A stretch of 64,000 nucleotides of DNA from positions 4,002,501-4,066,500 of the forward strand of contig NZ_CP104143.1 of NCBI RefSeq assembly GCF_025200715.1, written 5' to 3'. Position numbers and translations under genes: made by a program. Shown piece after piece: positions 7,980 to 17,942 of the stretch. The stretch's first letter is position 1; every line of letters begins with the position of its first letter. Source of the DNA: Rhizobium sullae. Its GTDB lineage: Bacteria; Pseudomonadota; Alphaproteobacteria; Rhizobiales; Rhizobiaceae. Below the pieces are notes generated by a model. That model made no database searches. It was not told the DNA's origin and saw only the letters and a program-made list of their open reading frames with translations.

Positions 7980-9473
7980 ATGAACCACATTGGAAAACTT
8001 TTGAACCCACTCCTTCTCGGTGCAATGGCCATGGCCGGTGTCGCGGCGAGCGGGCCTGCGGCCGCGCAGAAAATGTATGACGGCGTCACGGTCAGGATCA
8101 TGACCCGGCCCGGACCGGTTATTGCCCAGCGTCTTGTCGAGCGCGGCAAGGAATTCACCGAGATGACCGGGGCGAAGATCGAGGTCGCCGAAGTCCCGTT
8201 CGCGGAGCTGTTCCAGAAACTTCTCACCGACTGGGCGACCGCCACCAACTCCATCGACATCGGCGTATTTGCTTCGAGCTGGGCGCCCGAATATGTCGAC
8301 GCCGGTCTACTCCAGGACCTGACCGACTATGTCGCGAAGGACACCAAGATCGACATCAACGACATTGCTCCGTTCTTCCGCGAGTATAACCAGAAGGTCG
8401 GCGGCAAGACCTACCTGATCACCGTCGATGGCGATTTCCAGATGGTATATTACCGCAAGGACATTCTGGACCAGGTGGGCTTGAAGCCGCCGCGCACCTG
8501 GGACGAGTATCATGCGGTTGCTGCCGCGACCAACGGCAAGGACCTGAACGGCGACGGCATGCCGGATTTCGGCTCCTGCATGTTCAAGAAGCGGAACGCG
8601 CAGTCATACTTCGCCCTCATGTCGATCGCTGCCGCCTACGTTCAGACTCAGGGCACCGGTGAGGGCATGTTCTTCGATCCCGCGACCATGAAGCCCTTGG
8701 TCAATAACGAAGCCTGGGCTGAGGCCTTCAAGGTCTACAAGGAGAACGGCGAATACGGACCACCCGATGAGCTCAACCACGACATCGGCGACACCCGGGC
8801 GCTCGTCACCACTGGTCGCTGTGCATTGGCCATCGACTGGGGCGATATCGGCCCCCTGTCTCTCGACCCGGGCGGCGAGGCGATCAAGAACAAGATGGGC
8901 GCCACCGTCATGATGGGCACCAAGAAGGTGCTCGACAAGGCCACCGGCAAGCTAGTCGACTGCGATGCCACCCGTTGCCCGCATGCGATCGACGGCATCA
9001 ACTACTCGCCGTTCGCGGCGTTCGGTGGCTGGACCGGCGGTATCAACGCCAAGGCTGACGACAAGGTGAAGCAGGCCGGCTATGACTTCCTGTCCTACAT
9101 GAACCAGGCGGCCCAATCGAATGTCGACGTGACGATGGGCTGGACTGGTTACAACCCGTACCGCAACTCGCAGCTCGACAATCTCGAGCCGTGGATCAAG
9201 GCCGGGTTCACAGAGGAGTCAGCCAAGAACTATCTTGGCGCCATCAAGGACAGCCTGAACAACCCGAACATGGCCTCGGACCTCAAAATCCCGGGGACCG
9301 CCGAGTATCAGGGTGTCGTGCTCGACCGCGAGCTCGCTCGCTTCCTTGCCGGCGAGATCACTGCTGAAGAGGCGGTGACGAACGTCGAGACCGGCTGGGA
9401 AGAGATCACCGAGCGTTTGGACCGGGACAAGCAGAAGGACCTGTACAAGTCCTCGCTCGGCATCACCAACTGA
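7980..9473 (+). CDS. Sugar ABC transporter substrate-binding protein (family 1)
   Basis: A 497-residue periplasmic binding protein with a signal peptide (residues 1-29, ending GPAAAQK) preceded by GGGAGG, a good ribosome binding site. The central region has the family 1 solute-binding pattern (FASSWAPEYVDAGLLQDLTDY, region about 99-119) and a mature domain rich in aromatic residues. It is the first gene of a four-gene importer operon with two permeases and an ATPase. It is larger than a typical MalE-like protein. Substrate unknown. The anmK relic upstream suggests an amino sugar, but that is only an inference. Confidence 0.88.
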   Translation: MNHIGKLLNPLLLGAMAMAGVAASGPAAAQKMYDGVTVRIMTRPGPVIAQRLVERGKEFTEMTGAKIEVAEVPFAELFQKLLTDWATATNSIDIGVFASSWAPEYVDAGLLQDLTDYVAKDTKIDINDIAPFFREYNQKVGGKTYLITVDGDFQMVYYRKDILDQVGLKPPRTWDEYHAVAAATNGKDLNGDGMPDFGSCMFKKRNAQSYFALMSIAAAYVQTQGTGEGMFFDPATMKPLVNNEAWAEAFKVYKENGEYGPPDELNHDIGDTRALVTTGRCALAIDWGDIGPLSLDPGGEAIKNKMGATVMMGTKKVLDKATGKLVDCDATRCPHAIDGINYSPFAAFGGWTGGINAKADDKVKQAGYDFLSYMNQAAQSNVDVTMGWTGYNPYRNSQLDNLEPWIKAGFTEESAKNYLGAIKDSLNNPNMASDLKIPGTAEYQGVVLDRELARFLAGEITAEEAVTNVETGWEEITERLDRDKQKDLYKSSLGITN

Positions 9474-9486
9474 GGGGTGAGAGTCA

Positions 9487-10662
9487 GTGACCTCCGGTAC
9501 TGGACCAACGACAACTAGTCAGCTGGGGCGTGTCGCCCCGGCCGGCCTCAATGCTTCCGTCACGACGAGGGCGAGGCTGAACGAGTGGCTCGACCGCCAT
9601 TCGCGCCAGCTTTTCATCGCCCCCGCCGTGATCATGATTCTCATCTTCTCGGTATTCCCGACGATAGCGTCGCTGGTGCTCGCCTTCTCCAACATCCGCC
9701 TCAGGGCCGGTTCCTATCAGGTCCAGTTCGTCGGCCTGAGGAACTTCCGGAAGCAGTTCTTCGGCACCGAGCAGTTCCATTTCCTCGGGACCTTCACCAG
9801 CATCAGCCTGCTTGGTTGGATCGTCACGATCGCGAGCGCGGCCGGCCTCATCTGGTGGCTCTACCGCTACGCCAAGCGAGGCTTCGCGATCCTCGGCTTT
9901 ATTGGCCGGCTGATCACCGCCAGCGTGGGATTCGGACTGGCGCTTCTCTTTTCCGCGACGCTGTTCAGCGGCAATCCGTTCGGCACGCTCGGCGTGACCA
10001 TCTTCTACGTGCTCGTCGGGTGCACCATCCAGTTCCTGATCGGCCTTGGCCTCGCCGTTCTTTGCGCCCAGCCGATTAAGGGCCGGACCTTCTTCCGCGT
10101 CGTCTTCTTCATCCCCTTGATGATAACGCCGATCGGCATCGGCTACAGCTTCCGCATGCTGGCGGACACGACCAAGGGTCCGTTCTCGCCGGTTTGGCAG
10201 TGGATCGGCCTCGGTGACTTCGGCTGGGCTAACCATGCCTGGACTGCCCGCTTGTTCATCGTGATCGGCGATTCCTGGCAGTGGATCCCGTTCATCTTCG
10301 TCATCCTGCTTGCTGCGCTTGAGAATGTTTCCCGTGACCAGGTGGAGGCCGGCCAGGTCGACGGTGCCAGCGGTTGGCAGGTGTTCAAGGAAATAACCTG
10401 GCCGCAAATTGCGCCGGTTGCCGCCACGGTGATGCTGATCAGGATCATCGAGGCCTTCAAGCTGGTCGACCTCCCCAACATCATGACGTCCGGGGGCCCC
10501 GGCATCGCGACCGAGTCAATGACGCTTCATTCATTCTTTGCATGGCGGGCGCTGAATCTCGGGGATTCTGCGGCGATCGCCTACCTACTTCTGTTCGTGA
10601 CGGTGGTGCTGTGCGTCTCCTTCTTCAATCTCCTCGTCCTCAAGCGATTGAGGCCGGCATGA
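9487..10662 (+). CDS. Sugar ABC transporter permease, MalF type
   Basis: 391 residues starting at GTG. About eight hydrophobic segments are visible, beginning at residues 37-57. The EAA-loop of binding-protein-dependent permeases is near residue 285 (VDGASGWQVFKEITWPQIAPV region). Relative to ordinary MalF-like sugar permeases of about 300 residues it carries an extra block of two or three hydrophobic segments between the first transmembrane helix and the core. It overlaps the next permease gene by four bases (ATGA). It should form the inner-membrane channel with that gene product. Confidence 0.88.
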   Translation: MTSGTGPTTTSQLGRVAPAGLNASVTTRARLNEWLDRHSRQLFIAPAVIMILIFSVFPTIASLVLAFSNIRLRAGSYQVQFVGLRNFRKQFFGTEQFHFLGTFTSISLLGWIVTIASAAGLIWWLYRYAKRGFAILGFIGRLITASVGFGLALLFSATLFSGNPFGTLGVTIFYVLVGCTIQFLIGLGLAVLCAQPIKGRTFFRVVFFIPLMITPIGIGYSFRMLADTTKGPFSPVWQWIGLGDFGWANHAWTARLFIVIGDSWQWIPFIFVILLAALENVSRDQVEAGQVDGASGWQVFKEITWPQIAPVAATVMLIRIIEAFKLVDLPNIMTSGGPGIATESMTLHSFFAWRALNLGDSAAIAYLLLFVTVVLCVSFFNLLVLKRLRPA

Positions 10663-11728
10663 TCACGCACGACATCCGGATGTCACCCCAGAGATCCCTG
10701 CTCAGGCGGTGGTTCGAGCCGAAGTCGATCAAGGAGATGGCGCCGGCCACGGCCGTCATCGTCTACGGCCTGCTGATCCTTTGGGCGGTGTTCGTCCTGT
10801 TTCCGCTCTATTGGCTCCTGATTACGTCGTTCAAGTTGCCAGCCGACGTCAACGCCGGCCCAGTCTACCTGCCCTGGATCGACTTCACGCCGAGCCTGCA
10901 TGCATGGCGCGAGTTGTTCGTCTTCGACTACGAGGACACGCTGAGGGCCTACATCAACTCGATCATCATCGCGCTTCTCGCCACAGCCCTTTGCGTCACC
11001 ATCGGCTCGATGGCCGCCTATGCCTTGGCGCGCATTCAGTACAAGCCCAAATTCGCGACGATCGTTCTCTTCGTTCTCTGCTTGGTCGCGATGGCGGTGG
11101 TGGTCGGCCGTTGGGGGGTCGATTGGCGTCTGTCGCTTGCCGTCGCGCTCGCGGTCTTCTTCGTTCTCGCCCGCGCTGTTGGTCACCATTTCAAGGCCAC
11201 GCTGGGGAACGGAGATATCCTGTTCTGGATGATCTCGCAGCGCATTCTGCCGCCGATCGTCGCCGTCATTCCGATCTACATGATGTTTCAGAGCATTCGG
11301 CTGCTCGACACCCACATCGCGCAGATCCTCGCCTACACGGTAGTAAACCTGCCGATCGTCGTTTGGCTGATGTACGACTTCTTCGTCACCATTCCGACCG
11401 ACCTCGACGAGAGCGCGCAGCTCGACGGCGCCACCCGCTTTACCACCTTCGTCGAGATCATCCTGCCCTTGGCGAAACCCGGTCTCGCGGCGACGACGCT
11501 ACTGGTGCTGATCCTGTGCTGGAACGAGTATCTGCTGTCGCTGTTCCTTTCGACGTCCAATGCGCAGACCATGCCTATCCTGGTCGCCGCCATGAATGCG
11601 GGCGAGCGCGGCATCCTGTGGTGGAGCATGGCGGTGGTCATTATCGTCATGATCATTCCGGTCGTACTGATGGCGCTCGTGCTTCAGCGCTTCATTTCCA
11701 AGGGGATACTGTTGGGGGCGGTGAAGGG

Positions 11729-11732
<4 letters not shown>
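10659..11732 (+). CDS. Sugar ABC transporter permease, MalG type
   Basis: 357 residues. The ATG at 10659 overlaps the previous stop, which fixes the start. The N-terminal membrane helix, the PLYWLLITSFK motif typical of MalG-like permeases and the EAA-loop (LDGATRFTTFVEIILPLAKPG) are present. Like its partner it has an unusual insertion, a two-helix hydrophobic block around residues 128-170 where MalG homologues have a short loop. The ATPase gene overlaps its stop (ATGA), so all four genes should be one transcript. Confidence 0.88.
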
Positions 11733-12844
<1,112 letters not shown>

Positions 12845-12911
12845 CCGATTCTTGCAGGCTCCAAGCCTGCCTGGTGAACTAGTACTACAGTTGCGGTTTT
12901 GAGGTTGATGT

Positions 12912-12942
12912 AATTCCCTCCTTTGAAAACCGGGAGGGAATT
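12912..12942 (+). promoter_or_regulatory. Hairpin covering the transposase ribosome binding site
   Basis: AATTCCCTCC (12912-12921) and GGAGGGAATT (12933-12942) form a perfect 10-base stem. The right arm contains the GGGAGGG ribosome binding site for the ATG at 12945. Insertion sequences often hide this site so that outside transcription does not raise transposase synthesis. Function is inferred. Confidence 0.5.
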
Positions 12943-12944
12943 GG

Positions 12945-13154
12945 ATGTCGGTTGCGACTTGGTCGGGATCGCTGTTGGCATGGGTGCGGGAGCTTTCGGC
13001 GCTGAAGGAGCGACTTTCGCCCGTGTTCCGGCGGCACGAGTTGAAGGAGACGGGTTGCGCCTTTTTGGGCGGGTTGCTGTGCGGGATTGAGCGCAAGACT
13101 GGCTGGCTGATGGCGGAGGCTGCGGGGCTGGAGAGCGTGTGCTCTATCGTCTGA
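12945..13154 (+). mobile_element. IS701-like transposase, N-terminal fragment
   Basis: About 62 residues (SAWVRELSALKERLSPVFRR-like start, then LLCGIERKTGWLMAEAAGLE) match the N-terminus of IS701-family DDE transposases, in which an ERK.GW.LAE segment is conserved. The catalytic domain is missing. The frame ends shortly after the junction with a broken AbiEii gene near 13130. Only the left end of the element remains, so it cannot transpose on its own. The family call rests on this short region. Confidence 0.65.
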
Positions 13155-13834
13155 GTGTTTCGCCATACCGGGATCGCGTCGTCCTCAAGGGCGCGATGCT
13201 GTTCAGCCTGTGGGCGCCTGTGCCCTACCGTGCTACCGGCGACCTCGATCTCCTCGGCTTTGGCGAGAATGCTCCTGCTGACATCGCTGGCGTTCGGTTG
13301 GACTTCGTGGCGGAACTTGCTGGCGCGCGCCTGCCCATGCATGTAGACATTGGGTACGGCGATGTGATCACGCCGGACCCTGTCGACATAGAATACCCTT
13401 CGATTCTAGAGCAGCCGGCGCCGCACCTGAGAGCCTATCCAGCTGAAACTGTTGTGGCGGAGAAATTCCAGGCCATGGTGGCGCTTGACATGCTCAATTC
13501 GCGCATGAAGGACTTCTTCGATCTCTGGGCCATCGCCGGCGCCTTCGCCTTTGAAGGAGAGGTTCTGGCGCGGGCGATCCAGACGACCTTCGAGCGCCGC
13601 GAGACGCGGCTTCCCACCAAAACACCATCGGCGCTGACGGCGGGCTTCGCCGAGGCAAAGGAAGTCCAATGGGCGGCGTTTCTGAGGCGGACCGTGATCG
13701 CTCTTGCACCTGAACCGTTTCCGGAAATCCAGGCGCGTATCGCCGAACTCGTCATGCCGCCTATGATCGCAACGACTGAGACTGCGCCTTTCAATGCGCA
13801 TTGGACGCCAGGCGGTCCCTGGAACGACGGATAG
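13133..13834 (+). pseudogene. AbiEii/AbiGii-type nucleotidyltransferase toxin, N-terminally truncated with internal deletion
   Basis: The frame begins ERVLYRLSVSPYRDRVVLKGA, the usual text of AbiEii family nucleotidyltransferases about 35 residues into the protein. The start has been replaced by the IS fragment. The nucleotidyltransferase motif follows (TGDLDLLGFGE), but the text then jumps to GVRLDFVAELAGARLPMHVD. The 40-50 residues that normally lie between these two blocks are missing. The C-terminal half (AEKFQAMVALDMLNSRMKDFFDL) is well kept. No antitoxin (AbiEi) gene is present. The protein is probably inactive. Confidence 0.75.
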
Positions 13835-14012
13835 CATTTCAAGGTTGCAGATGGATTTCTAGGCACAGCGGATGCCGAGACCCGATGGCATCGGTTTCTG
13901 TGCAGCCTTGACCGCTATTGCTCGAAATTTGGTGCAGTAGCGGAAATCGTAGCCGCAAAAACCACGAAGTTGTGAATGGGGTGCGGTTGGCTGACCAGTC
14001 GGGTCTCGCGGA

Positions 14013-15077
14013 TCAGTCCTCGAAGGCGAGAGGAAGGCCGAAGGATGGGATGAGCGCCGGCGCCAACGGGCGCATGAAGGCCGTGAGGCTCGAGATGGCA
14101 TCGCCCTCGATGCCCAGCACCTGCACCGAGTGGGCGCGCCACGCACGCTCGCCGTCGGCCTGGGTGTAGAGCACGAAGGCGGGCTGGCCGTTGGCCTGCG
14201 TCGGCAGCAGGCGGAAGCGACCGTAGTGCTTCCAGACCGCGCCGAAGAACCGGCCGATGGCCTCACGACCCAGATACCAGTGAGACCAAGGCGGCATGGC
14301 GTAAGTCGCCTCGCTCTTCAACAGCGCAACGAAGCCGTCGAGGTTCTTGTCTTCCCAGGCGCGAACGTAGCGGTCGAGCAGCGCCTGTTGGTCTGGCGGG
14401 GCGACAATAGGGCCGTCCATCCCGGCGCGATTGTGGCGCTCCAGCGTCGATCTCGCCCGTTGAAGGGCGCTGTTGACGGATGCGGTAGAGCCGCCGATCA
14501 GCAAGGCGGTCTCGGCGGAAGACCAGCCGAGCACGTCTATGAGCAGCAGCACTGCCCGCTGACGCGGCGGGAGATGCTGGAGCGCGGCGACGAATGCGAG
14601 GCGCACAGACTCTCGCTGTAGGTAGCGTGTTTCTGCGTCGGGTGACTCGTCGGCAAGCTGGTCCAGCTCCGAGTCCGGATACGGCTCAAGCCATGCGATG
14701 TCCGCCGGCGGCTGTCCCGATGGCATCTCGGTCGCGGGTGGGAAGCTTCCCTCCGGCAGAATCCGCGGGAGCCTCTTGCGCTGGGCGATGGCGTCGAGAC
14801 AGATGCGCGTCGCGATCTGATATAGCCAGGCCTTGAGCGAACCGCGCCCCTCGAAGCTCGCGAAGGCACGCCAGGCGCGCAGATAGGTTTCCTGAACGAG
14901 GTCCTCCGCCTCGTGCAGCGATCCGCTCATGCGATAGCAGTGCGCCTTGATCTGCCGCCGATAGGGTTCGGCAAGCCGGGCGAATGCGTCGGGCCCACCG
15001 GGGCTTGCGACGGCCGGTTCGATAGCCGACACGCCGGCGATTGGCTGAGAGGTGCGGTCTGATTGAGCCATGAGCAT
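14013..15077 (-). CDS. ECF-type RNA polymerase sigma factor with SnoaL-like C-terminal domain
   Basis: About 354 residues. Sigma region 2 (AHCYRMSGSLHEAEDLVQET, about 45-64, then LRAWRAFASFEGRGSLKAWL) and region 4 (LPPRQRAVLLLIDVLGWSSAETALLIG) are followed by about 130 residues of SnoaL-like fold, as in the group often annotated SigX5 or TIGR02960. These sigma factors have no separate anti-sigma partner; the extra domain is thought to regulate them. The ATG at 15077 has GAGG seven bases upstream. The stop codon of the preceding SDR gene lies just before it, so the two are one operon. The likely promoter of that operon carries the motif listed at 15858. Confidence 0.9.
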   Translation of the reverse strand: MLMAQSDRTSQPIAGVSAIEPAVASPGGPDAFARLAEPYRRQIKAHCYRMSGSLHEAEDLVQETYLRAWRAFASFEGRGSLKAWLYQIATRICLDAIAQRKRLPRILPEGSFPPATEMPSGQPPADIAWLEPYPDSELDQLADESPDAETRYLQRESVRLAFVAALQHLPPRQRAVLLLIDVLGWSSAETALLIGGSTASVNSALQRARSTLERHNRAGMDGPIVAPPDQQALLDRYVRAWEDKNLDGFVALLKSEATYAMPPWSHWYLGREAIGRFFGAVWKHYGRFRLLPTQANGQPAFVLYTQADGERAWRAHSVQVLGIEGDAISSLTAFMRPLAPALIPSFGLPLAFED

Positions 15078-15079
15078 CA

Positions 15080-15826
15080 CTATACCCTCGCGATGCCGTC
15101 GCTAGAAACCTTGAAGACGCTTCCCTCCCAAGCGTTCGGGTGCGCGGCAAGCTCGAATACTGCCGCGACGACGTCTTCCGGGCTCTGAGGCGACTTCATG
15201 CTGTTGACGAAGTCGGCGACCGACATGCCGAGATACTCGGCATACCCCTCGACCGCATGCTTGCCGAATTCGGTGCCAGGCATGATCGTCGCCGGTGCGA
15301 CCGCGAGGAACCTGATTCCCAGCCCCAGCCGGTCGGACTCCTTCTGGCAATAGTTGGCGATCAGCATCTGCATGCGCTTCGCGCCCGCGTATCCGCCCGA
15401 AACCGGCGACCCGCCCAGCGCCGCTCCGCTCGAGACCAGAACGACCACCGAGCCCGGCGCCAACGGTTTCGAAAGCGCGGCCTTGCAGAACAGGAAAGAG
15501 GTTTTGACGTCGTTCTCCCAGTTGGCCGAGAACTGCTCCCAGGTCATCTCGTGGATGGCCGCTGCATGAGGTCGGGCTCCGCCGCAGACCACCAGCAGGC
15601 TCGGAACACGATCGCTGAACACCTTCTCGGGAGCGCTCTCGTCCGAGGCGTCGAGCTCCAGGACGTCGACGTCGCCGGCGCTGCGGGCAAGCTCGTCGAG
15701 CCCGTGACGGCGCCGTGCAACGGCCAGGGTGCGCGCGCCTTGCGCGGCGGCCCGCCGCGCAATCATCGCGCCGAGTCCGCGGCTCGCGCCCAGCACGATC
15801 ACGTTCTTGTCCATCAGGCTTGGCAT
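15080..15826 (-). CDS. SDR-family oxidoreductase upstream of the sigma factor
   Basis: About 248 residues with the Rossmann start VIVLGASRGLGAMIARRAA and a Tyr-x-x-x-Lys catalytic pair in GGYAGAKRM. The NNAG motif is replaced by VCGGARP, so the nucleotide-binding face is unusual. The start at 15826 is chosen because GGTGGAG lies six bases upstream. It is the first gene of the operon with the ECF sigma factor and is divergent from a second SDR gene at 16067. Substrate unknown. Confidence 0.85.
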   Translation of the reverse strand: MPSLMDKNVIVLGASRGLGAMIARRAAAQGARTLAVARRRHGLDELARSAGDVDVLELDASDESAPEKVFSDRVPSLLVVCGGARPHAAAIHEMTWEQFSANWENDVKTSFLFCKAALSKPLAPGSVVVLVSSGAALGGSPVSGGYAGAKRMQMLIANYCQKESDRLGLGIRFLAVAPATIMPGTEFGKHAVEGYAEYLGMSVADFVNSMKSPQSPEDVVAAVFELAAHPNAWEGSVFKVSSDGIARV

Positions 15827-15857
15827 GTTCATCTCCACCGAGGGTCCTGTCTACTAG

Positions 15858-15883
15858 GACGGGCCGCCGGATCGAGATTCATC
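15858..15883 (-). promoter_or_regulatory. Putative ECF promoter GATGAA-N16-CGTC for the SDR-sigma operon
   Basis: Read on the minus strand, GATGAATC (15883-15876) is followed after 16 bases by CGTC (15861-15858). It lies about 30 bases upstream of the SDR start. The same two blocks with nearly the same spacing occur three more times in the next 2.6 kb. CGTC is a common -10 element of ECF sigma factors, so autoregulation by the sigma factor is likely but unproven. Confidence 0.6.
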
Positions 15884-15965
15884 GGCCGCTCTGAAAATTT
15901 TCGAGCGCTGGCGACGCCCCGTCGTCAGCAGACACCGCGGCCGTCGTCCGCCAGTCGCCATGACC

Positions 15966-15991
15966 GATGAATTCGCCCGGTCGGGAGCGTC
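15966..15991 (+). promoter_or_regulatory. Putative ECF promoter GATGAA-N16-CGTC for the divergent SDR gene
   Basis: GATGAAT at 15966-15972 is followed by CGTC at 15988-15991, a 16-base gap. The transcription start would fall near 16000, ahead of the SDR gene at 16067. It is divergent from the copy at 15858-15883. Confidence 0.6.
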
Positions 15992-16066
15992 ATCGCTGGT
16001 GACGCCGAATGCCGATGGATGAGCCGACGGCGCTGCGTCAGCACAATGAACTTTAGGGAAATCAAT

Positions 16067-16861
16067 ATGTTGCTCAAGGACAAAGTCGCCGTGATCTATG
16101 GCGCAGGCGGCGCGATCGGCGGCGCGGTGGGCGGTCGGTTCGCTCGCGAGGGCGCGAAGGTCTACCTGACCGGTCGGCGGCTCGAAACGGTCCGCGCCGT
16201 CGCGGACAAGATCTCCTCTCACGGCGGTTTTGCCGACGCGGCCCTGGTCGATGCCCTCGACGAAGCGGCGGTGGAGGCCCACATCGCGTCAGTCGCCGAG
16301 AAGGCCGGCAGGATCGACATCTCGTTCAACGCCATCACGGCGGTGCCCCAGCCGGGAACTCAGGGCATCCCGATCGCCGAACTGCCGGTCGATAGCTTCC
16401 TGGCGCCGATCAACCTCTACATGCGCTCGCAGTTCCTCACGGCGAGGGCCGCAGCCAGGCGCATGTCGAAGGCGGGCTCCGGGGTCATCCTGATGAACAC
16501 GCCCGAGCCGGCGCGTATCGGCGCGGCGCTTGTCGGCGGCATGGGCCCGGCCTGGGCGGCGATGGAGGCGCTGAGCCGCAACCTCTCCGCGGAATTGGGG
16601 CCGAGCGGCGTCCGCTCGATCGTCCTGCGCTCAACCGGCATGCCTGAGACACAGACGATCGACGTCGTCTTCGGCCTGCACGCGAAGGCGCTGGGGATCA
16701 CGCCGCAGCAGTTTCAGGGCTTCGTCGAAGGCATGACGCACCGGAAGCGCTTCACGTCGGTCGCCGAAGTGGCCGAGTTCGCGGCCTTCCTCGCTTCCGA
16801 CAAGGCCAGCGCGATGACCGGCACGGTCGCCAATCTCACCGGTGGTTTGATCGTCGATTGA
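16067..16861 (+). CDS. SDR-family oxidoreductase
   Basis: About 264 residues beginning MLLKDKVAVIYGAGGAIGGA, a classical SDR Rossmann start. The SDR catalytic Tyr position is not in the usual YxxxK form: the region after LMNTPEP reads GGMGPAWAAMEALSRNLSAELG, so the Tyr and Lys appear to be replaced (W-A-A-M). The C-terminus GTVANLTGGLIVD is the normal SDR end. It may be a catalytically altered or redox-inactive SDR. GGGAAATCAAT precedes the chosen ATG at 16067; an upstream start at 16019 is possible. Likely under the ECF promoter at 15966. A strong hairpin follows. Confidence 0.85.
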   Translation: MLLKDKVAVIYGAGGAIGGAVGGRFAREGAKVYLTGRRLETVRAVADKISSHGGFADAALVDALDEAAVEAHIASVAEKAGRIDISFNAITAVPQPGTQGIPIAELPVDSFLAPINLYMRSQFLTARAAARRMSKAGSGVILMNTPEPARIGAALVGGMGPAWAAMEALSRNLSAELGPSGVRSIVLRSTGMPETQTIDVVFGLHAKALGITPQQFQGFVEGMTHRKRFTSVAEVAEFAAFLASDKASAMTGTVANLTGGLIVD

Positions 16862-16885
16862 CGCCCGCTCGTGGCAGACACTCCA

Positions 16886-16917
16886 ATAGCGCCAGTGACG
16901 CTTGTCACTGGCGCTAT
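16886..16917 (+). terminator. Strong hairpin after the SDR gene
   Basis: A perfect 14-base stem (ATAGCGCCAGTGAC with its complement) closes a four-base loop GCTT. No long T run follows. It lies 25 bases past the stop codon. Confidence 0.7.
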
Positions 16918-17165
16918 CCGTCCGAATGTGGAGTCCGTCGACCTAGGACTCTCGCAAGATCGGATAGAACGGGCTGACCACGCCAAAGTTCAAACGAGGA
17001 GACGCGCTTGCAGGCCCCGACCTTGCGGGGTTCGCGCGAAGATGGAGCAGCTGGGCATCAACCCGTATGTGCGAAAGAGTTGCCCCGTAGATCGATCGCA
17101 GAGTCTTATCCGACCCATTGTGCGAGAGGAAATGACGTCATTGCGTAGCGATCCGAGCCAGGACG

Positions 17166-17855
17166 TCAGACGGCGCTCCCTGGTGCGACGTCCGCGGCGC
17201 GCCAATGCGGCGGATAGGTTTTCTGGTATCTAGGGAGAGCCTCGATCCGGTCCATCCAGCGTCCGACCGCCGGATAGCGCCCGACGAACGGCAAGAAGCC
17301 CAGATCGACGCCCTGCTTTTCGGCCGCCCGCGCGCCGCGGAGGGCGAGGGCGGCGAACGGGTAGACCGCGATATCGGCGGCGCTGATGGCGTCCCCCACG
17401 AACCAGTCCTGGTCCGCTAGGACCCGCTCGATCCGGGCGAACTCCGCGCGGACCTTCTCGACAGACGCAAAGACCGCTTCACGCTTTTCCGGCAGTTGCC
17501 CACTAAAGACAGGCAGAACGGCCGCTATCGTTTCATCCGCCAGATAGTCCGAGCATTCGCAGATGAACCGCCAGATTTGACCGGTCTCCCCGGCCGAGGC
17601 GCCGAACAGCTTGGGACCCGGGCAGGCTTGATCCAGGTAGGCCATGATGGCGACGGACTCGTTCAGAACGAAGTCGCCGTCGCGCAGCGCCGGCGCGCGT
17701 CCGCGGGGATTGATAGCGAGGTATTCCGGTGACTTCAAATCACCCTTGGAGCCATCCAAGCGCCGATCGACGTAGGAAGCCTGTTTGATCTCCAGCGCCA
17801 ACAGCACGCGCCACGAATAAGGGCTGCCGCTCAGCCAAAAAATCTCGATTGCCAT
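17166..17855 (-). CDS. Glutathione S-transferase family protein
   Basis: About 229 residues. The N-terminal thioredoxin-like domain starts with IEIFWLSGSPYSWRVLLALE, in which SPYSW holds the usual catalytic Ser/Cys position, and continues to NPRGRAPALRDGDFVLNESVAI with the cis-Pro (RAPAL) and the ES pair that bind glutathione. The C-terminal helical domain contains the conserved N-capping motif (ISAADIAVYPF). The start at 17855 is set by AGGAGG six bases upstream. A copy of the ECF-like promoter lies 50-75 bases upstream. Likely a detoxification enzyme in the sigma factor regulon. Confidence 0.88.
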   Translation of the reverse strand: MAIEIFWLSGSPYSWRVLLALEIKQASYVDRRLDGSKGDLKSPEYLAINPRGRAPALRDGDFVLNESVAIMAYLDQACPGPKLFGASAGETGQIWRFICECSDYLADETIAAVLPVFSGQLPEKREAVFASVEKVRAEFARIERVLADQDWFVGDAISAADIAVYPFAALALRGARAAEKQGVDLGFLPFVGRYPAVGRWMDRIEALPRYQKTYPPHWRAADVAPGSAV

Positions 17856-17903
17856 CTTCATCCTCCTCGGCGAGGGGCGCGGAAGGCGTCCCTGTTTCTT
17901 AAG

Positions 17904-17929
17904 GACGATCCGATGTTCGAAAAATCATC
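17904..17929 (-). promoter_or_regulatory. Putative ECF promoter GATGAT-N16-CGTC for the GST gene
   Basis: On the minus strand GATGA (17929-17925) is followed by CGTC (17907-17904) with the same 16-base gap after the six-base block as in the two copies near 15.9 kb. One base of the first block differs (GATGAT). Confidence 0.5.
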
Positions 17930-17942
17930 GGTCGCCTCTACG

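Noticed and set aside
9484-10407. A 307-residue minus-strand frame opposite the permease gene
   Set aside because: It is rich in Glu, Asp and Arg in the way typical of antisense shadows of GC-rich membrane protein genes, and it has no family resemblance.
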